A DNA stretch of 64,000 bases, taken from an uncultured bacterium (GTDB taxonomy: Bacteria; Actinomycetota; Coriobacteriia; Coriobacteriales; Coriobacteriaceae). Shown piece after piece: positions 39,380-48,826 of the stretch. Both the position numbers and the translations under genes were made by a program. The notes beneath the pieces are model-generated. The model searched no databases. It saw nothing but the letters and a program-made list of their open reading frames with translations, and had not been told where the DNA came from. The stretch covers positions 248,001-312,000 of the forward strand of contig CAJMQJ010000001.1 of the NCBI GenBank assembly GCA_905215525.1, in the 5' to 3' direction. Position 1 is the stretch's first letter; the number at the start of each line of letters is the position of its first letter.

Positions 39380-41860
39380 ATGGAATCGTTGTACCGAAAG
39401 TATCGCCCGCTCACCTTTGACTCCGTGGTGGGCCAGCAGCATATCGTCTCGACGCTCGAGCACGCCATCACCGAGGGGCGCCTGTCCCACGCCTACCTGT
39501 TCTGCGGACCGCGCGGCACGGGCAAGACCACCATGGCGCGCATTCTGGCCAAGGCGCTGCTGTGCCGCAATGCCGAGGCGGCGCGCGCCGAGGGTGCAAG
39601 CGGCTGCATGCCCGACGGTACTTGCGAGGAGTGCGAGCTCATTGCCGAGGGTAACCACCCCGATGTCTACGAGCTCGATGCCGCCTCCCGCACGGGCGTG
39701 GACAATGTGCGCGAGGAAATCATCAACTCCGTCAACTTTGCCCCGGTGCGCGGCAAGTACAAGATCTATATCATCGACGAGGTCCACATGCTCACGACGG
39801 CGGCGTTCAACGCGCTGCTCAAGACGCTCGAGGAGCCGCCGGCACACGTGATCTTTGTGCTGTGCACCACCGACCCGCAAAAGATTCTGGAGACCATCCT
39901 CTCGCGCTGCCAGCGTTTCGATTTCCATCGCATCGGCAACGAGGATATCGAGCGTCGCCTGGCATACGTGTGCGAGCAGGAGGGCTTCGATTACGACGAT
40001 GAGGCGCTGGCTATCGTGGCGCGCCATGCCAAGGGCGGTATGCGCGACGCGTTGTCCACGCTGGAGCAGCTGAGCGTCTTTGGCAACGGTTCTGTGCATG
40101 CGGACGACGCCCGCTCGCTTTTAGGCGAGGTTTCGGACCAGATTCTGGGCGAGTTTTCCCGCGCCATTGCCGATCGCGATGTTGCCGAGCTCTATGGACT
40201 GATCCGTGCGCAGGTCGAGGAAGGAAACGACCTGCTGGAGCTGACGCGCGACCTGGTGGCGCATGTGCGTGACGTGTACGTTGCCTGCGTTGCCGGTGCC
40301 CGTGCCGAGCTGTTTGAGGGCGGCTCCGAGCAGGCCGAGGCGCTTGCTGCCGAGGCCGCTGCCTTTGGCGAGCATCCTGCCGACCGCCTGGCCCGTGTGC
40401 TGACGGTGCTCGACGATGCCGCACTGGAGATGAGGGGCGCGAGCGACGTGCGCCTGGTGCTCGAGATCGCCTGCACGCGCCTGGCACGTCCCGAGGCCGA
40501 TTTAACGATTGAGGCATTGGCCGAGCGCGTGGCCCGCTTGGAGGCCATGGTTGCCAACGGCGCCGTGCCGGCGAGCGTGGCTGCTGCTCAGGCCGCCGCG
40601 CCTGCAGCATCCGTACCCGCTGCTGCCCAACAGCCGACGCTAATTTCGGGCGCTCGTGCTGCCGCTCCGGCGGCATCCGCTGCCCCCGCTGCTACGTCCG
40701 CGCGCCAGGGCGGTATGCCTTGGGACCGTGGTGCTGCTGTTCCGGCTGCCCAGCCTGCGTCCCGTTCTGCGTCCGTGTCAGCTTCCAAGCCTGCAGCGCC
40801 TGCACCTCAGCCTGCGCCGACTCCGACGCCTCAGCCCGTTGCGGCTCCCGCGCCTGCCACCGCTCCGGCACCTAAGCCCCAGTCCAACAATGCCGCCCAG
40901 GTTGCCGCCGCCGGTACTGCCGAGACGCCCGCGGTCGAGGATGCCGGAGAGCTGCAGCGCAAATGGGCCGAGGTTGTCGAGCGTGTCAAGGCGCGTCAGG
41001 CTTCCTACGCGGGGCTTTTGCTCAATGCCCGCGCCACGGCTGACGACGGCTCCAGGCTCACGGTCTCGTTCCCCGCGGGCTCGACCTTTGCCATCAAGAT
41101 GCTTGGACGCGCCGACACGCAGTCGGTGGTCCTGCCGACAGTCAGTGCGGTCTTCGGTCGTCGTACCGTCGACTATGTCCTGGATGGGGGTGGCACGCCG
41201 GCTCCTCAACATGAGGAGCATTCTCCATCTGCACGGGCTGCGGTATCTGCGGACCCGCAACCCGTGTCCTCGGCGGCCCCTGCATCCTCGAGCGCCAGCG
41301 CGACGCAGCCAAAAGCAGCACCGATAGCGGCGCCGACCCCGTCGGCGCCTAAGCCCGTCATGGCCAAACCGGCTGCTCCGACACCCGCGCCCAAGCCTGC
41401 CTCGCCCGCGCCCAAGTCGTCTGACCTGGGCAAAGCCCCCTGGCTGCGCTCCGACAACCCCGCCGGCGCTCCTGCCACGGGCAAGCTCCCGACCGAGCCC
41501 GCGCCCCGAGCGCCCGAGCGCGCGTCCGCTCCCAAGGCTCAGCCCGCCGCGCCGTCTGCGCCATGGGAATCCGAGCAGGTTCCCTACGACGATGCCATGG
41601 TTGGCGGTTTTGTTGCCGATGCTGGTGGGGACGATCTGCCTCCGTTCGACGTGCCGGGTGCGGCGTCCGCGCCCAAGTCCGCTGCAACTGCCCCCAAAGA
41701 GGAGGACGCTCCTGCAGCTCCCTGGGAGTCCAACTCCGGTGCGGGCGGCCCCTTCGGCCATCAGGGTGCAGCCCCGAGCATCCCGCAGACCGAGGACGAG
41801 GCCAAAGCCCTCATCCGCAGCGTCTTCGGCCAGTCCACCATCTTCAAGCCGGTGGAGTAG
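39380..41860 (+). CDS. dnaX: DNA polymerase III subunit gamma/tau
   Basis: The 826-residue clamp-loader ATPase has Walker A GPRGTGKT (about 43-50), zinc cysteines 62, 76, 82 and 85, Walker B IIDEVHML and the arginine-finger SRC motif. Domain III is followed by a very long Ala/Pro-rich, probably disordered region (about 420-800) that is typical of actinobacterial DnaX. It loads the beta clamp. ATG 39380 follows GGGGGAG. No slippery A-run that would make a short gamma form was seen. The order dnaX-ybaB-recR is conserved, but here a minus-strand gene separates dnaX from ybaB. Confidence 0.95.
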   Translation: MESLYRKYRPLTFDSVVGQQHIVSTLEHAITEGRLSHAYLFCGPRGTGKTTMARILAKALLCRNAEAARAEGASGCMPDGTCEECELIAEGNHPDVYELDAASRTGVDNVREEIINSVNFAPVRGKYKIYIIDEVHMLTTAAFNALLKTLEEPPAHVIFVLCTTDPQKILETILSRCQRFDFHRIGNEDIERRLAYVCEQEGFDYDDEALAIVARHAKGGMRDALSTLEQLSVFGNGSVHADDARSLLGEVSDQILGEFSRAIADRDVAELYGLIRAQVEEGNDLLELTRDLVAHVRDVYVACVAGARAELFEGGSEQAEALAAEAAAFGEHPADRLARVLTVLDDAALEMRGASDVRLVLEIACTRLARPEADLTIEALAERVARLEAMVANGAVPASVAAAQAAAPAASVPAAAQQPTLISGARAAAPAASAAPAATSARQGGMPWDRGAAVPAAQPASRSASVSASKPAAPAPQPAPTPTPQPVAAPAPATAPAPKPQSNNAAQVAAAGTAETPAVEDAGELQRKWAEVVERVKARQASYAGLLLNARATADDGSRLTVSFPAGSTFAIKMLGRADTQSVVLPTVSAVFGRRTVDYVLDGGGTPAPQHEEHSPSARAAVSADPQPVSSAAPASSSASATQPKAAPIAAPTPSAPKPVMAKPAAPTPAPKPASPAPKSSDLGKAPWLRSDNPAGAPATGKLPTEPAPRAPERASAPKAQPAAPSAPWESEQVPYDDAMVGGFVADAGGDDLPPFDVPGAASAPKSAATAPKEEDAPAAPWESNSGAGGPFGHQGAAPSIPQTEDEAKALIRSVFGQSTIFKPVE

Positions 41861-41881
41861 CTGCGCAGGCGGGTATACTGC

Positions 41882-42355
41882 TCAAGAAGAGAACCCCTTG
41901 CCCGGGCGCATCTGTATTTCGGACATGTGCAACGTGGTGCCGCGTATATCGCATTCGAGCAGACAGGCGCGTGACGGTCGGCCTAGGGTGCTGAGGTCGA
42001 CACGATACGTCGCGCGGCTGTCTGTGTACTCGACTTGCTCGGCGTCGAGGGTTGCTCCGATTGTCAAGAAAGCGCCTGGTTCGGCACCGACAATCTTGGA
42101 GTCCTTTATCTTGACCTTGAACTCTTGGTAGAGGGACGGGCTGTTGTAGTAAATGGTTCGGGTTCCATCGGTGCACTCATCGGTCGCTTCCCATTTGACG
42201 ACGGGCTGGTCCGAGCTGGCTATCAGCAGTTCTGCTCCAAAGGCTATAGCATGGGTGATGACAACCAGTAATGCCCAGCCGACAAAGAGATAGAGAACCA
42301 CATATGCAACGGGGTGTTTTGAGCGGATGTTTTGGAGCGCGTCGGGGGCATTCAT
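41882..42355 (-). CDS. Single-pass membrane protein of unknown function
   Basis: The 157-residue protein has one N-terminal helix (VVLYLFVGWALLVVITHAIAFG) and an outer domain of about 105 residues with two Cys. No family is recognised. GGAGGTG lies before the ATG. It interrupts the usual dnaX-ybaB-recR cluster on the opposite strand and is A+T-richer than its neighbours, so it is probably an insertion. Confidence 0.68.
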   Translation of the reverse strand: MNAPDALQNIRSKHPVAYVVLYLFVGWALLVVITHAIAFGAELLIASSDQPVVKWEATDECTDGTRTIYYNSPSLYQEFKVKIKDSKIVGAEPGAFLTIGATLDAEQVEYTDSRATYRVDLSTLGRPSRACLLECDIRGTTLHMSEIQMRPGKGFSS

Positions 42356-42696
42356 GGGGGCACCTCCAAATTGCTGTCTGTGACAATCAAATTATACCCT
42401 GCCATCATGAGCGTCGCCTCGAGCAGCGGTTCGGCATTTTGTTATCTAGCTGGATGCAGAAAATGTCGGATTCCGGCTCTACAAGATTTAGCTTTCAATA
42501 TTATGCAGATGCGAATTATTCAACTTCGCATAATCTTTGGGTGCGGTTTGCACTCCAGGACATGTATATCGACTGAGGTAGCGTGTCCGCCCCGCTCGCT
42601 GGCCTCGCGCCGTGGTACGATTTTTGAGTTTGAAAGTCCCGCCGTGTTCCGGCTGCCCTTGCAGCTCGGCGTGCGGCCGCACGTAAAGGAGCCATC
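42356..42696. promoter_or_regulatory. Gene-free region with divergent promoters
   Basis: The 340 bp between the minus-strand membrane protein and ybaB hold no convincing gene. A TATAAT hexamer on the minus strand (42391-42396) lies about 40 bp before the start of the left gene. An A+T-rich imperfect palindrome (ATTATGC...GCATAAT, about 42500-42535) sits in the middle and may be part of the ybaB promoter. Confidence 0.4.
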
Positions 42697-43017
42697 ATGG
42701 CCGGTATGAACATGCAGCAGATGATGAAGCAGGCCCGCAAGATGCAGGAGCAGCTTGCCGCCGCGCAGGAGAACCTCAAGTCCCAGACCGTCGACGCCTC
42801 TGCCGGCGGCGGTATGGTCAAGGTGACCGTCAACGGCGAGATGGAGCTCGTCAACCTCACCATCGATCCCGATGCCCTCGATCCCGAGGACGTCGATATG
42901 CTGCAGGACATGATTATGGCTGCCGTCAACGAGGCCGTTCGCGGCGTCAACGAGCTCGCCAACAAGCAGATGGGCGCCATCACCGGCGGCCTCAACATCC
43001 CGGGCATGCCGTTCTAA
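42697..43017 (+). CDS. ybaB: YbaB/EbfC nucleoid-associated protein
   Basis: The 106-residue protein has the YbaB profile: N-terminal MQQMMKQARKMQEQLAAAQE helix, core MVKVTVNGEMELVNLTIDP, and C-terminal GAITGGLNIPGMPF. It forms a dimer that binds DNA with little specificity. AAAGGAG precedes the ATG. It is 13 bp upstream of recR, the conserved arrangement. Confidence 0.95.
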   Translation: MAGMNMQQMMKQARKMQEQLAAAQENLKSQTVDASAGGGMVKVTVNGEMELVNLTIDPDALDPEDVDMLQDMIMAAVNEAVRGVNELANKQMGAITGGLNIPGMPF

Positions 43018-43030
43018 GACGCGCATATAT

Positions 43031-43627
43031 ATGAGTGCCAACCATAGCCTGCAAAAATTGCTCGATGAGCTGGGTCGCCTGCCGGGCATTGGCCCCAAGT
43101 CGGCTCAGCGCATCGCCTATTACCTGTTGGAGGCTGACGCCGAGGAAGCGCGCCGCCTGGCCGAGGCCATTCTGGAGGTTAAGCAGGAGGTTCACTTTTG
43201 CAGCCGCTGCTTTAACTACGCCACGGCCGACGAGTGCTCCATCTGCCAGGATTCGATGCGCGACACCACTCGCATTTGCGTGGTGGGCGAGCCGCGCGAC
43301 GTCCAGGCGATCGAGCGCACGGGCAGCTACCACGGTCTCTACCACGTATTGGGCGGCGTGATCAGCCCCATGGACAAGATTGGTCCCGAGCAGTTGCACA
43401 TTCGCGAGCTGCTGGCACGCTTGGGCCACGAGGATATCCATGAGGTCATCATCGCCACCAACCCCAACATCGAGGGCGAGACCACGGCGAGCTATCTGGC
43501 CCGCACTATCAAGCCTCTGGGCGTTGAGGTATCGCGTCTGGCGAGCGGCCTTCCCGTGGGCGGCGACCTGGAGTATGCCGACGAGCTTACGCTTGGGCGC
43601 GCCATCGAGGCCCGTCGCACGATTTAG
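43031..43627 (+). CDS. recR: Recombination protein RecR
   Basis: The 198-residue protein has the N-terminal helix-hairpin-helix (LPGIGPKSAQRIAYYLL), a C4 zinc finger (CSRC ... CSIC), a Toprim domain (ICVVGEPRDVQAIERTG) and the Walker-B-like C-terminal part. With RecO and RecF it loads RecA at gaps. No clear ribosome-binding site precedes the ATG, so translation probably depends on coupling to ybaB 13 bp upstream. Confidence 0.96.
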   Translation: MSANHSLQKLLDELGRLPGIGPKSAQRIAYYLLEADAEEARRLAEAILEVKQEVHFCSRCFNYATADECSICQDSMRDTTRICVVGEPRDVQAIERTGSYHGLYHVLGGVISPMDKIGPEQLHIRELLARLGHEDIHEVIIATNPNIEGETTASYLARTIKPLGVEVSRLASGLPVGGDLEYADELTLGRAIEARRTI

Positions 43628-43705
43628 GTGGCGAGCCTGCTCCTGCCGTATGTTTTCCTCGCGACGCACGGGGTAGTCATAATTTCCCCGTGCGACTGTA
43701 AGTTT

Positions 43706-43788
43706 GTTGTGCAACAAAGATGCTTTGTATCCGCTTATCGCATGGATGCTTCCACTCGCATCCTTAATTTGCCCATTCGTTGCGCAAC
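43706..43788 (+). promoter_or_regulatory. Two GTTGYGCAAC palindromes before the second kinase operon
   Basis: GTTGTGCAAC (43706-43715, inside TTTGTTGTGCAACAAA) and GTTGCGCAAC (43779-43788) are near-identical inverted repeats 73 bp apart in the gap between recR and the gene at 43873. A pair spaced by about seven helical turns could bind one regulator. No matching regulator gene is identifiable here. Confidence 0.45.
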
Positions 43789-43872
43789 CTTTTGGGTTCG
43801 CTGATACACTCAAATATGGATTCGAATGAATGCGCCGCTCCCGAGCGGCGTGTTTTTGTTGGAGGAGAACGC

Positions 43873-44778
43873 ATGCGGCCCGGTGGCACTCAGACAAAGC
43901 GCGGCGCCGCGGTGCGCATGCGACGCCGACTGGGCTTGGCGCCGCGGGCGTACGCACTGCTGTCTTGCTCGCTGGTGCTGGTCATAGCTGGCGTTTCTGC
44001 CTATGGCATGACCGTGCCGTCCATGATGCAGGCACATGCCGCACGCGAACCGCGCGTGGGGCATGAGGTCAAAAGTGATCTGGGCACCACGACTGGATAT
44101 GCTTGGGCAAGTGTGGTCGCGCATATTGTGTTTGGCGCCGACGACGCGGACGGCGCCGAGGCCCCGGACAACGAAGTCACGCTTGCCAATGGCAAAACCA
44201 TCGTGCTCACCAACACCAAGATCATCGATCGGTTGTCCAACAATAGCGTGGCGGCAACGGTGAATAAGGTCGAGCAGCAGAAGGAGCAGGACGCCCAGCA
44301 GTCCGGAAAGCCCGGTAGCTCGGATACTTCTGGCTCCGGCTCGGATTCGTCGAGTTCGGGCGGTGGCTCTGGGTCGGGTTCCTCTGCCGGAGGGTCTGGA
44401 AACGGCGGCTCGACGGGCGGCAACACTGACAACGATGCAAACTCCGGTGGCCTTTCCGCTGCTGAGGAAGAGAGCATTCACAGCTGGCTTGTGACCAAGT
44501 ACAACATGCTCGACGGCTATGTTTCTCGTGCCAATGACGTGGTCTCGACCTATAACTCTACGGGAGATCCCAGGCCGTGCGACAGCCTGGTCGGGGAGAT
44601 GTTTGTCATTCGAGCCGAGTTCGGTCGTCAGACATTCTCGCCCCGGTCAAAGTGGTATCAGCAGTATGCCAATCTGTGGGGCTGTTACACCAACCTATGT
44701 CAATGGGTCGGCCATTACGGCGATGATGACGTCGCGCTCGGTAACTTCAACAATAACGTGGCGGCGCTTGCCCTATGA
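43873..44778 (+). CDS. Membrane-anchored protein with Gly/Ser linker
   Basis: The 301-residue protein has a basic start, one membrane helix (YALLSCSLVLVIAGVSAYG), and a ~100-residue outer region. A long Ser/Gly linker (SSSSGGGSGSGSSAGGSGNG) and a C-terminal helical domain with three Cys follow. No family is recognised. GGAGGAG precedes the ATG at 43873. Its stop overlaps the kinase start by 4 bp, so it belongs to the kinase/FHA operon and may be a substrate or sensor. Confidence 0.7.
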   Translation: MRPGGTQTKRGAAVRMRRRLGLAPRAYALLSCSLVLVIAGVSAYGMTVPSMMQAHAAREPRVGHEVKSDLGTTTGYAWASVVAHIVFGADDADGAEAPDNEVTLANGKTIVLTNTKIIDRLSNNSVAATVNKVEQQKEQDAQQSGKPGSSDTSGSGSDSSSSGGGSGSGSSAGGSGNGGSTGGNTDNDANSGGLSAAEEESIHSWLVTKYNMLDGYVSRANDVVSTYNSTGDPRPCDSLVGEMFVIRAEFGRQTFSPRSKWYQQYANLWGCYTNLCQWVGHYGDDDVALGNFNNNVAALAL

Positions 44779-46619
44779 TGACCGATCTTGCATCCACCAC
44801 ACCACAATCGCTCGGTCGCGATCCCATGGTCGGCCTGCGCCTGGCGCGTGTCGACGGGTTTGAGCCGGCCATTGCGCTCGGTCAGGACGAACTGCCTGCC
44901 TATCTGCGTCGTTTTACGATACTGTTTGCCGACGATGCCATCATGCGCCGTGGCGGTATCGGCCGCGTGACGCGTGCCGTCAACGCCCAAGGCGAGGCCG
45001 TGGCACTCAAGCAGCTCATCTTGCCAACGTGCGATGAGTTTGACGATGCCGCCGCCCATGAGGCGCTGGTCGCCAAGTTCAAAGCGGCGTTTCGCGAGGA
45101 ATACGAATGCCATCGCGCCCTTTCGGGCCTTAAGGGCTTTCCCCGCCTCTATGGCTGGGGCGAGGTCGACGGTGTGCCTGCAATTGTCATGGAATGGGTC
45201 GAGGGCGAGACGCTCGCCCGCTTGCGCTCGCGCTTTGCCGTGGACGATGCCGGCCGCCTATCGCCGCTTGTGGCGGCGCGTCTGGGTCGCGACCTGTTCG
45301 ATCTGCTCTGCCGTATGAGCCTGGTGGGCGAGGGCTTTGTCCATCGCGATATCTCGCCCGCTAATATTATGGTGCGTACGGCGCGTCTACCGCTTGACCG
45401 GCAGCTTGCCGAGGGCACCTTTGACCTGTGCCTGATCGACTTTGGCTCGTCGCTGGCGCTTGAGCCTGCGTCGGCCGTGGCCGGTACCGGCGGCAAGGCG
45501 TCGTTTACGGAGCGCTATGCCACGCTGCGTCGCGCGACGGTTGCCTATGCCCCGCCCGAGATGCTCACCGACGATATTCCCGACCTGCGCGCTTTGCGTA
45601 TGTCGCCGGCGATCGACGTCTATGCCGCAGCAAGCACGGTTTACGAGCTCATTGCCGGCGCCGCGCCATACGAAGCCGCGCCGAGCACTTCGGGCACCTC
45701 GGGTTCGCGCAAAAAGACGCGCGACATCGCCAGCCCCTACCGTCTCAAGATGGACACGCTGCCCGACTATCCCATTGGTGCCCATGCGCCCGGTTGCGAT
45801 TTGACTCAGCTGCTTCGTCGTGAGCCCGATGTGGCGCTCGCCGCGGCCGAGCAGGCCCAGCAGCTGGGGCTTGAGCCGGATTCCGAGGAGCTACGCGATG
45901 CGCTGGCGTTTGTCGATGCCCAGCTGTTCGACGTGGTGATGGCCTGTCTGTCCAGCCATCAAAAAGATCGTCCCGAGCCGGCGGCGGTCGAGGCGGCGCT
46001 CTCGGCGTTTTGTGACCACTATGCGCAAAATGTCGGTCGTTCGCTCCGCGGCGAGCCGCTCACGCCGTGCCCCATGGATGCGTCTGGCCGCGCGGTTCGT
46101 CGCGCGCTGATGGTCGGCGCGACGGTCGTCTGTGGCGTGGTTTGGGCTGTGGTCGTGGTTTCGGCCGCGCTGCTGGCGTCGGGCGCTCGCGTGACGGCGA
46201 CTTTGGGATCGCTCGTGTGGTCTGGGTCGCTACCGGGTATTATTGCCGCACTGGCGCTGGCGCTGCCAGGCATAGCCGGCGTTGCCGCGGGGGCACTTGC
46301 GCGCGATCGGCGCTCGGGCTTCCTGCAGGGTGTGCTTGCGCTTTCTGCCTGCGAGGTTCCGGTGCTGGTTGTGGCTGCATGTAGCGTATTTTCCCAACGC
46401 GCCGTGATGGGCGGCCTTGTTGCCGCTCTGGTTGCAACCTATACGCTTACGTGGTTTTTGCTTGCGATGGGCTTTGCCTTTGAACTTCCCGTTTCGGCAC
46501 CGCGACGCACAAAAGCCCAGATGGCGACTCCGCTTGCCGGTGGAGCCGCAGCTGTCCGTACTTTTGGCGGACCTGTCGAAGTATCGTCCGATTCTATTTC
46601 TACGACCAAGGAGGCCTAG
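44775..46619 (+). CDS. Membrane Ser/Thr protein kinase
   Basis: The 614-residue protein has an N-terminal kinase domain with VALKQL lysine, EWVEGE hinge, FVHRDISPANIMV catalytic loop and LIDFGSS metal site. About five membrane helices come at the C-terminus (about 445-600). The loop HRDISPAN has Ser in place of the usual Lys. No PASTA domains are present. It is coupled by a 4-bp overlap to the preceding membrane protein and stands 3 bp before an FHA protein gene, so the FHA protein is a likely phosphotarget or reader. Confidence 0.85.
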   Translation: MMTDLASTTPQSLGRDPMVGLRLARVDGFEPAIALGQDELPAYLRRFTILFADDAIMRRGGIGRVTRAVNAQGEAVALKQLILPTCDEFDDAAAHEALVAKFKAAFREEYECHRALSGLKGFPRLYGWGEVDGVPAIVMEWVEGETLARLRSRFAVDDAGRLSPLVAARLGRDLFDLLCRMSLVGEGFVHRDISPANIMVRTARLPLDRQLAEGTFDLCLIDFGSSLALEPASAVAGTGGKASFTERYATLRRATVAYAPPEMLTDDIPDLRALRMSPAIDVYAAASTVYELIAGAAPYEAAPSTSGTSGSRKKTRDIASPYRLKMDTLPDYPIGAHAPGCDLTQLLRREPDVALAAAEQAQQLGLEPDSEELRDALAFVDAQLFDVVMACLSSHQKDRPEPAAVEAALSAFCDHYAQNVGRSLRGEPLTPCPMDASGRAVRRALMVGATVVCGVVWAVVVVSAALLASGARVTATLGSLVWSGSLPGIIAALALALPGIAGVAAGALARDRRSGFLQGVLALSACEVPVLVVAACSVFSQRAVMGGLVAALVATYTLTWFLLAMGFAFELPVSAPRRTKAQMATPLAGGAAAVRTFGGPVEVSSDSISTTKEA

Positions 46620-46622
46620 GTC

Positions 46623-47561
46623 ATGGCATCTCAAGTTGAGCTCACCCCATGCGGGGCCATGTTTGACATCTTTAAGCGCGCAGCGCATCTGAGCCATATC
46701 GAGCTGTGCGGCTTGGTGCTTTCGTCCCGTCCGCTCGCCGACGGCCGCAGCCCGCAGAGCCGAGCCGCCGATCGCTCTTGGGTTTCCCGCTTTATCGTTC
46801 GCGCGCCGGTCGGCACGCTTCAGCAGCGCTACTTTGCCGAATACGGTACCTCGGCTGCGCGTATTATGTCGCAACTGGCCCTGCGCCAGCGCAACCCCAT
46901 GGACTCCACGGCTGTAATCAATATGGTGTGCGGTCCTGCAGGTGAACCGATGGTACGCGCGCTCGAAGAGTGCCACCAGGACACGAATCTCTATCGCAAC
47001 GCGCTCGATCGCCTGTCCCAGGCGGCGGAACTCATGCCCGCCGAGCGCGCCGAGGTCGTGCTGGTGCTGTTTGTCGCCGTCGGTTGTTCGGCGGATGTGC
47101 GGTCCTCGGTGAACTATGCCATCGACTACGCGAACGCGACCTGCGGCGGAGGCACATCCACGCCGCGTTCGCTTGGCATGTCGCTGACTGCGGGCGAACG
47201 CGAACCCGCCCCGGCGCACCCTTTGGGCTTGCTGCGCGTGCAAAACAGTTTTGTCGTGAGCGCCCCGCGCTGGATTCAGCCGAGTGAGCAGGGTGTTGAG
47301 ATTGGCGCGCTGGCCACTGGTGAGGGCGATATTACCGACGTCGGCGACGATGTCTCGGCCCGCCATGCCCATATCTGGTGCGATGCTCAAAATATCTGGC
47401 ACGTCGAGGACTTGTCGTCCACCAACGGAACCGTGGTGGTAAACGGGGCCACGCGCGTTTGCATTCAGGTCGAGCCCGGCCGTTCCGCCCAGCTCAATCC
47501 CGGCGACGAGCTCAAGCTCGGCGAATCCACTACCTATGCCATCCTCTTCGGTGCCCTCTAG
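46623..47561 (+). CDS. FHA-domain protein
   Basis: The 312-residue protein has an uncharacterised ~190-residue N-terminal part and a C-terminal FHA domain (GALATGEGDITDVGDDVSAR, HAHIWC, LSSTNGTVVVNG). FHA domains read phosphothreonine, here probably that of the kinase encoded 3 bp upstream. Its last 117 codons have a diverged second copy at about 53878-54231, on the other side of the accessory island, with 15 residue differences. Confidence 0.88.
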   Translation: MASQVELTPCGAMFDIFKRAAHLSHIELCGLVLSSRPLADGRSPQSRAADRSWVSRFIVRAPVGTLQQRYFAEYGTSAARIMSQLALRQRNPMDSTAVINMVCGPAGEPMVRALEECHQDTNLYRNALDRLSQAAELMPAERAEVVLVLFVAVGCSADVRSSVNYAIDYANATCGGGTSTPRSLGMSLTAGEREPAPAHPLGLLRVQNSFVVSAPRWIQPSEQGVEIGALATGEGDITDVGDDVSARHAHIWCDAQNIWHVEDLSSTNGTVVVNGATRVCIQVEPGRSAQLNPGDELKLGESTTYAILFGAL

Positions 47562-47593
47562 CCGGCAGTTAAGGACGTTCCTTTTCTGCCGGC
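47561..47593. repeat. Nested palindrome at the FHA gene stop
   Basis: GCCGGCAG (47561-47568) pairs with CTGCCGGC (47586-47593), and AAGGA/TTCCTT pair inside them. The centre (AAGGACGTTCCTT) resembles the GGGGACGTTCTT repeats. It may serve as terminator and marks the left edge of the island. Confidence 0.55.
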
Positions 47594-47884
47594 ACTTGGG
47601 GACACTCCTCGGCGCGCCAGAGCCGGTCGCCTGGGGATGGAGAGGCCATTTTGGCCCTTGGCGGTCAGTCGGGGCGAAACTAGAAGATCTTTCCGATTCG
47701 CGGCTGTTCATGCTTGTAGAGCATCTAAAACAATAGGATGTTATTCTGGAATATGCCGGGTGCGTGAACTTGCCTGTCTTAGCCTTAATAAGGTATAGGG
47801 GAGTTTGGCTCAGGGGTTCCGTGTTGTTCTTCAGCGCAGTATTGTGGGACAGATTTGCTGAGATTGGCGCCTTACACCGCAGAG

Positions 47885-48511
47885 CGCACGGAAGGCTCTC
47901 GATTTGTGTTCTGGCCCCAGAATACAGGGCCTGATACTTACCAACTGTGGCATGGATGTAACATCTGTAGAAATCAACCCTTTTGTTGTCGACCTTTGTA
48001 AGAAAAACACTGCCATCAACTCTTTGGATGACGAAACTAGGGTGCTTGAGGGGAGCCTTTACTCCCCTCTGAGAGATGACTCATGTTTTTCGCTTGTCGT
48101 TGTGAATCCTCCGTTACTGCCGATTCCGGATGAGATTCCTTATCCCTTCGTTTGAGATGGAGGACAATCGGGTCTGGATAAAACACTTCGTATTCTTAAG
48201 GGTGGCGATACGCATTTAGAGAAAAACGGTAAATACTGCTAATAGGGGTGACGACGATGGTGCGGGGGCGACCCGCGATGCTCTCATCAATACGTCGGAT
48301 ACTTGGGAAATCAGGTCTAGATGCATGTATGATGATGCTGTGTGGCTATTCAATTAATCCGCGTTCCGAATGGGTGCAGGGTATAGCTGCGACATCGTAT
48401 GCTTTTGACCCGGCGCGATACTCAGATATTTCTGAGGCGGTTGACGAAGTTTATACGCACTATGCCGCGCAAGGCGTTTCGGAAGTTTGCACATCTACGT
48501 TACGGGCTTAG
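47885..48511 (+). pseudogene. Broken class I SAM-dependent methyltransferase gene
   Basis: Pieces of a methyltransferase fold occur in order: ALDLCSGPRIQGL (SAM-binding motif I), VTSVEINPFVVDLC (motif II), VVVNPPLLPIPDE (NPPLLP catalytic-type motif), then an in-frame TGA where a Gly codon is expected (PFV-stop-DGGQSGLDKTLRIL). A frameshift follows, and a C-terminal piece ends at 48511. The motif resembles PrmC/RlmG-like enzymes. It is inactive as it stands. The N-terminus cannot be placed. Bases 47594-47884 hold no intact gene. Confidence 0.7.
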
Positions 48512-48636
48512 GTTTCTTCAAGCGAGCAGGCCGGTTGCGTTATTTCGAGCGATTTTTCTAGTCTAGACGACAAAAGGCAAAGGATTTGATGGGTATAAAA
48601 CGCGGACGTTTGTGGGCGGATGCTCAAATCTATTGT

Positions 48637-48680
48637 GGCAATCGGGCGGTTGAAAAAGATATTTCAACCGCCCGATTGCC
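48637..48680. repeat. 19-bp-arm palindrome before the ABC exporter gene
   Basis: GGCAATCGGGCGGTTGAAA (48637-48655) is the exact complement of 48662-48680 around a 6-nt loop. No T-tract follows. It lies between the broken methyltransferase gene and the exporter. Confidence 0.7.
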
Positions 48681-48826
48681 AGGTTCGTCGGAGGAGATGT
48701 CCGATTCCGACTCTCTTGTAGGAAGAGCTTGAGATCGTATTGGCCCAAGGCAATCTTAAAGCAGTCTCATTGGCAAATCTTCGCTCCTGTTGTGTTGAGG
48801 TGTAAGGTATCAGTGATTGATGTTTT

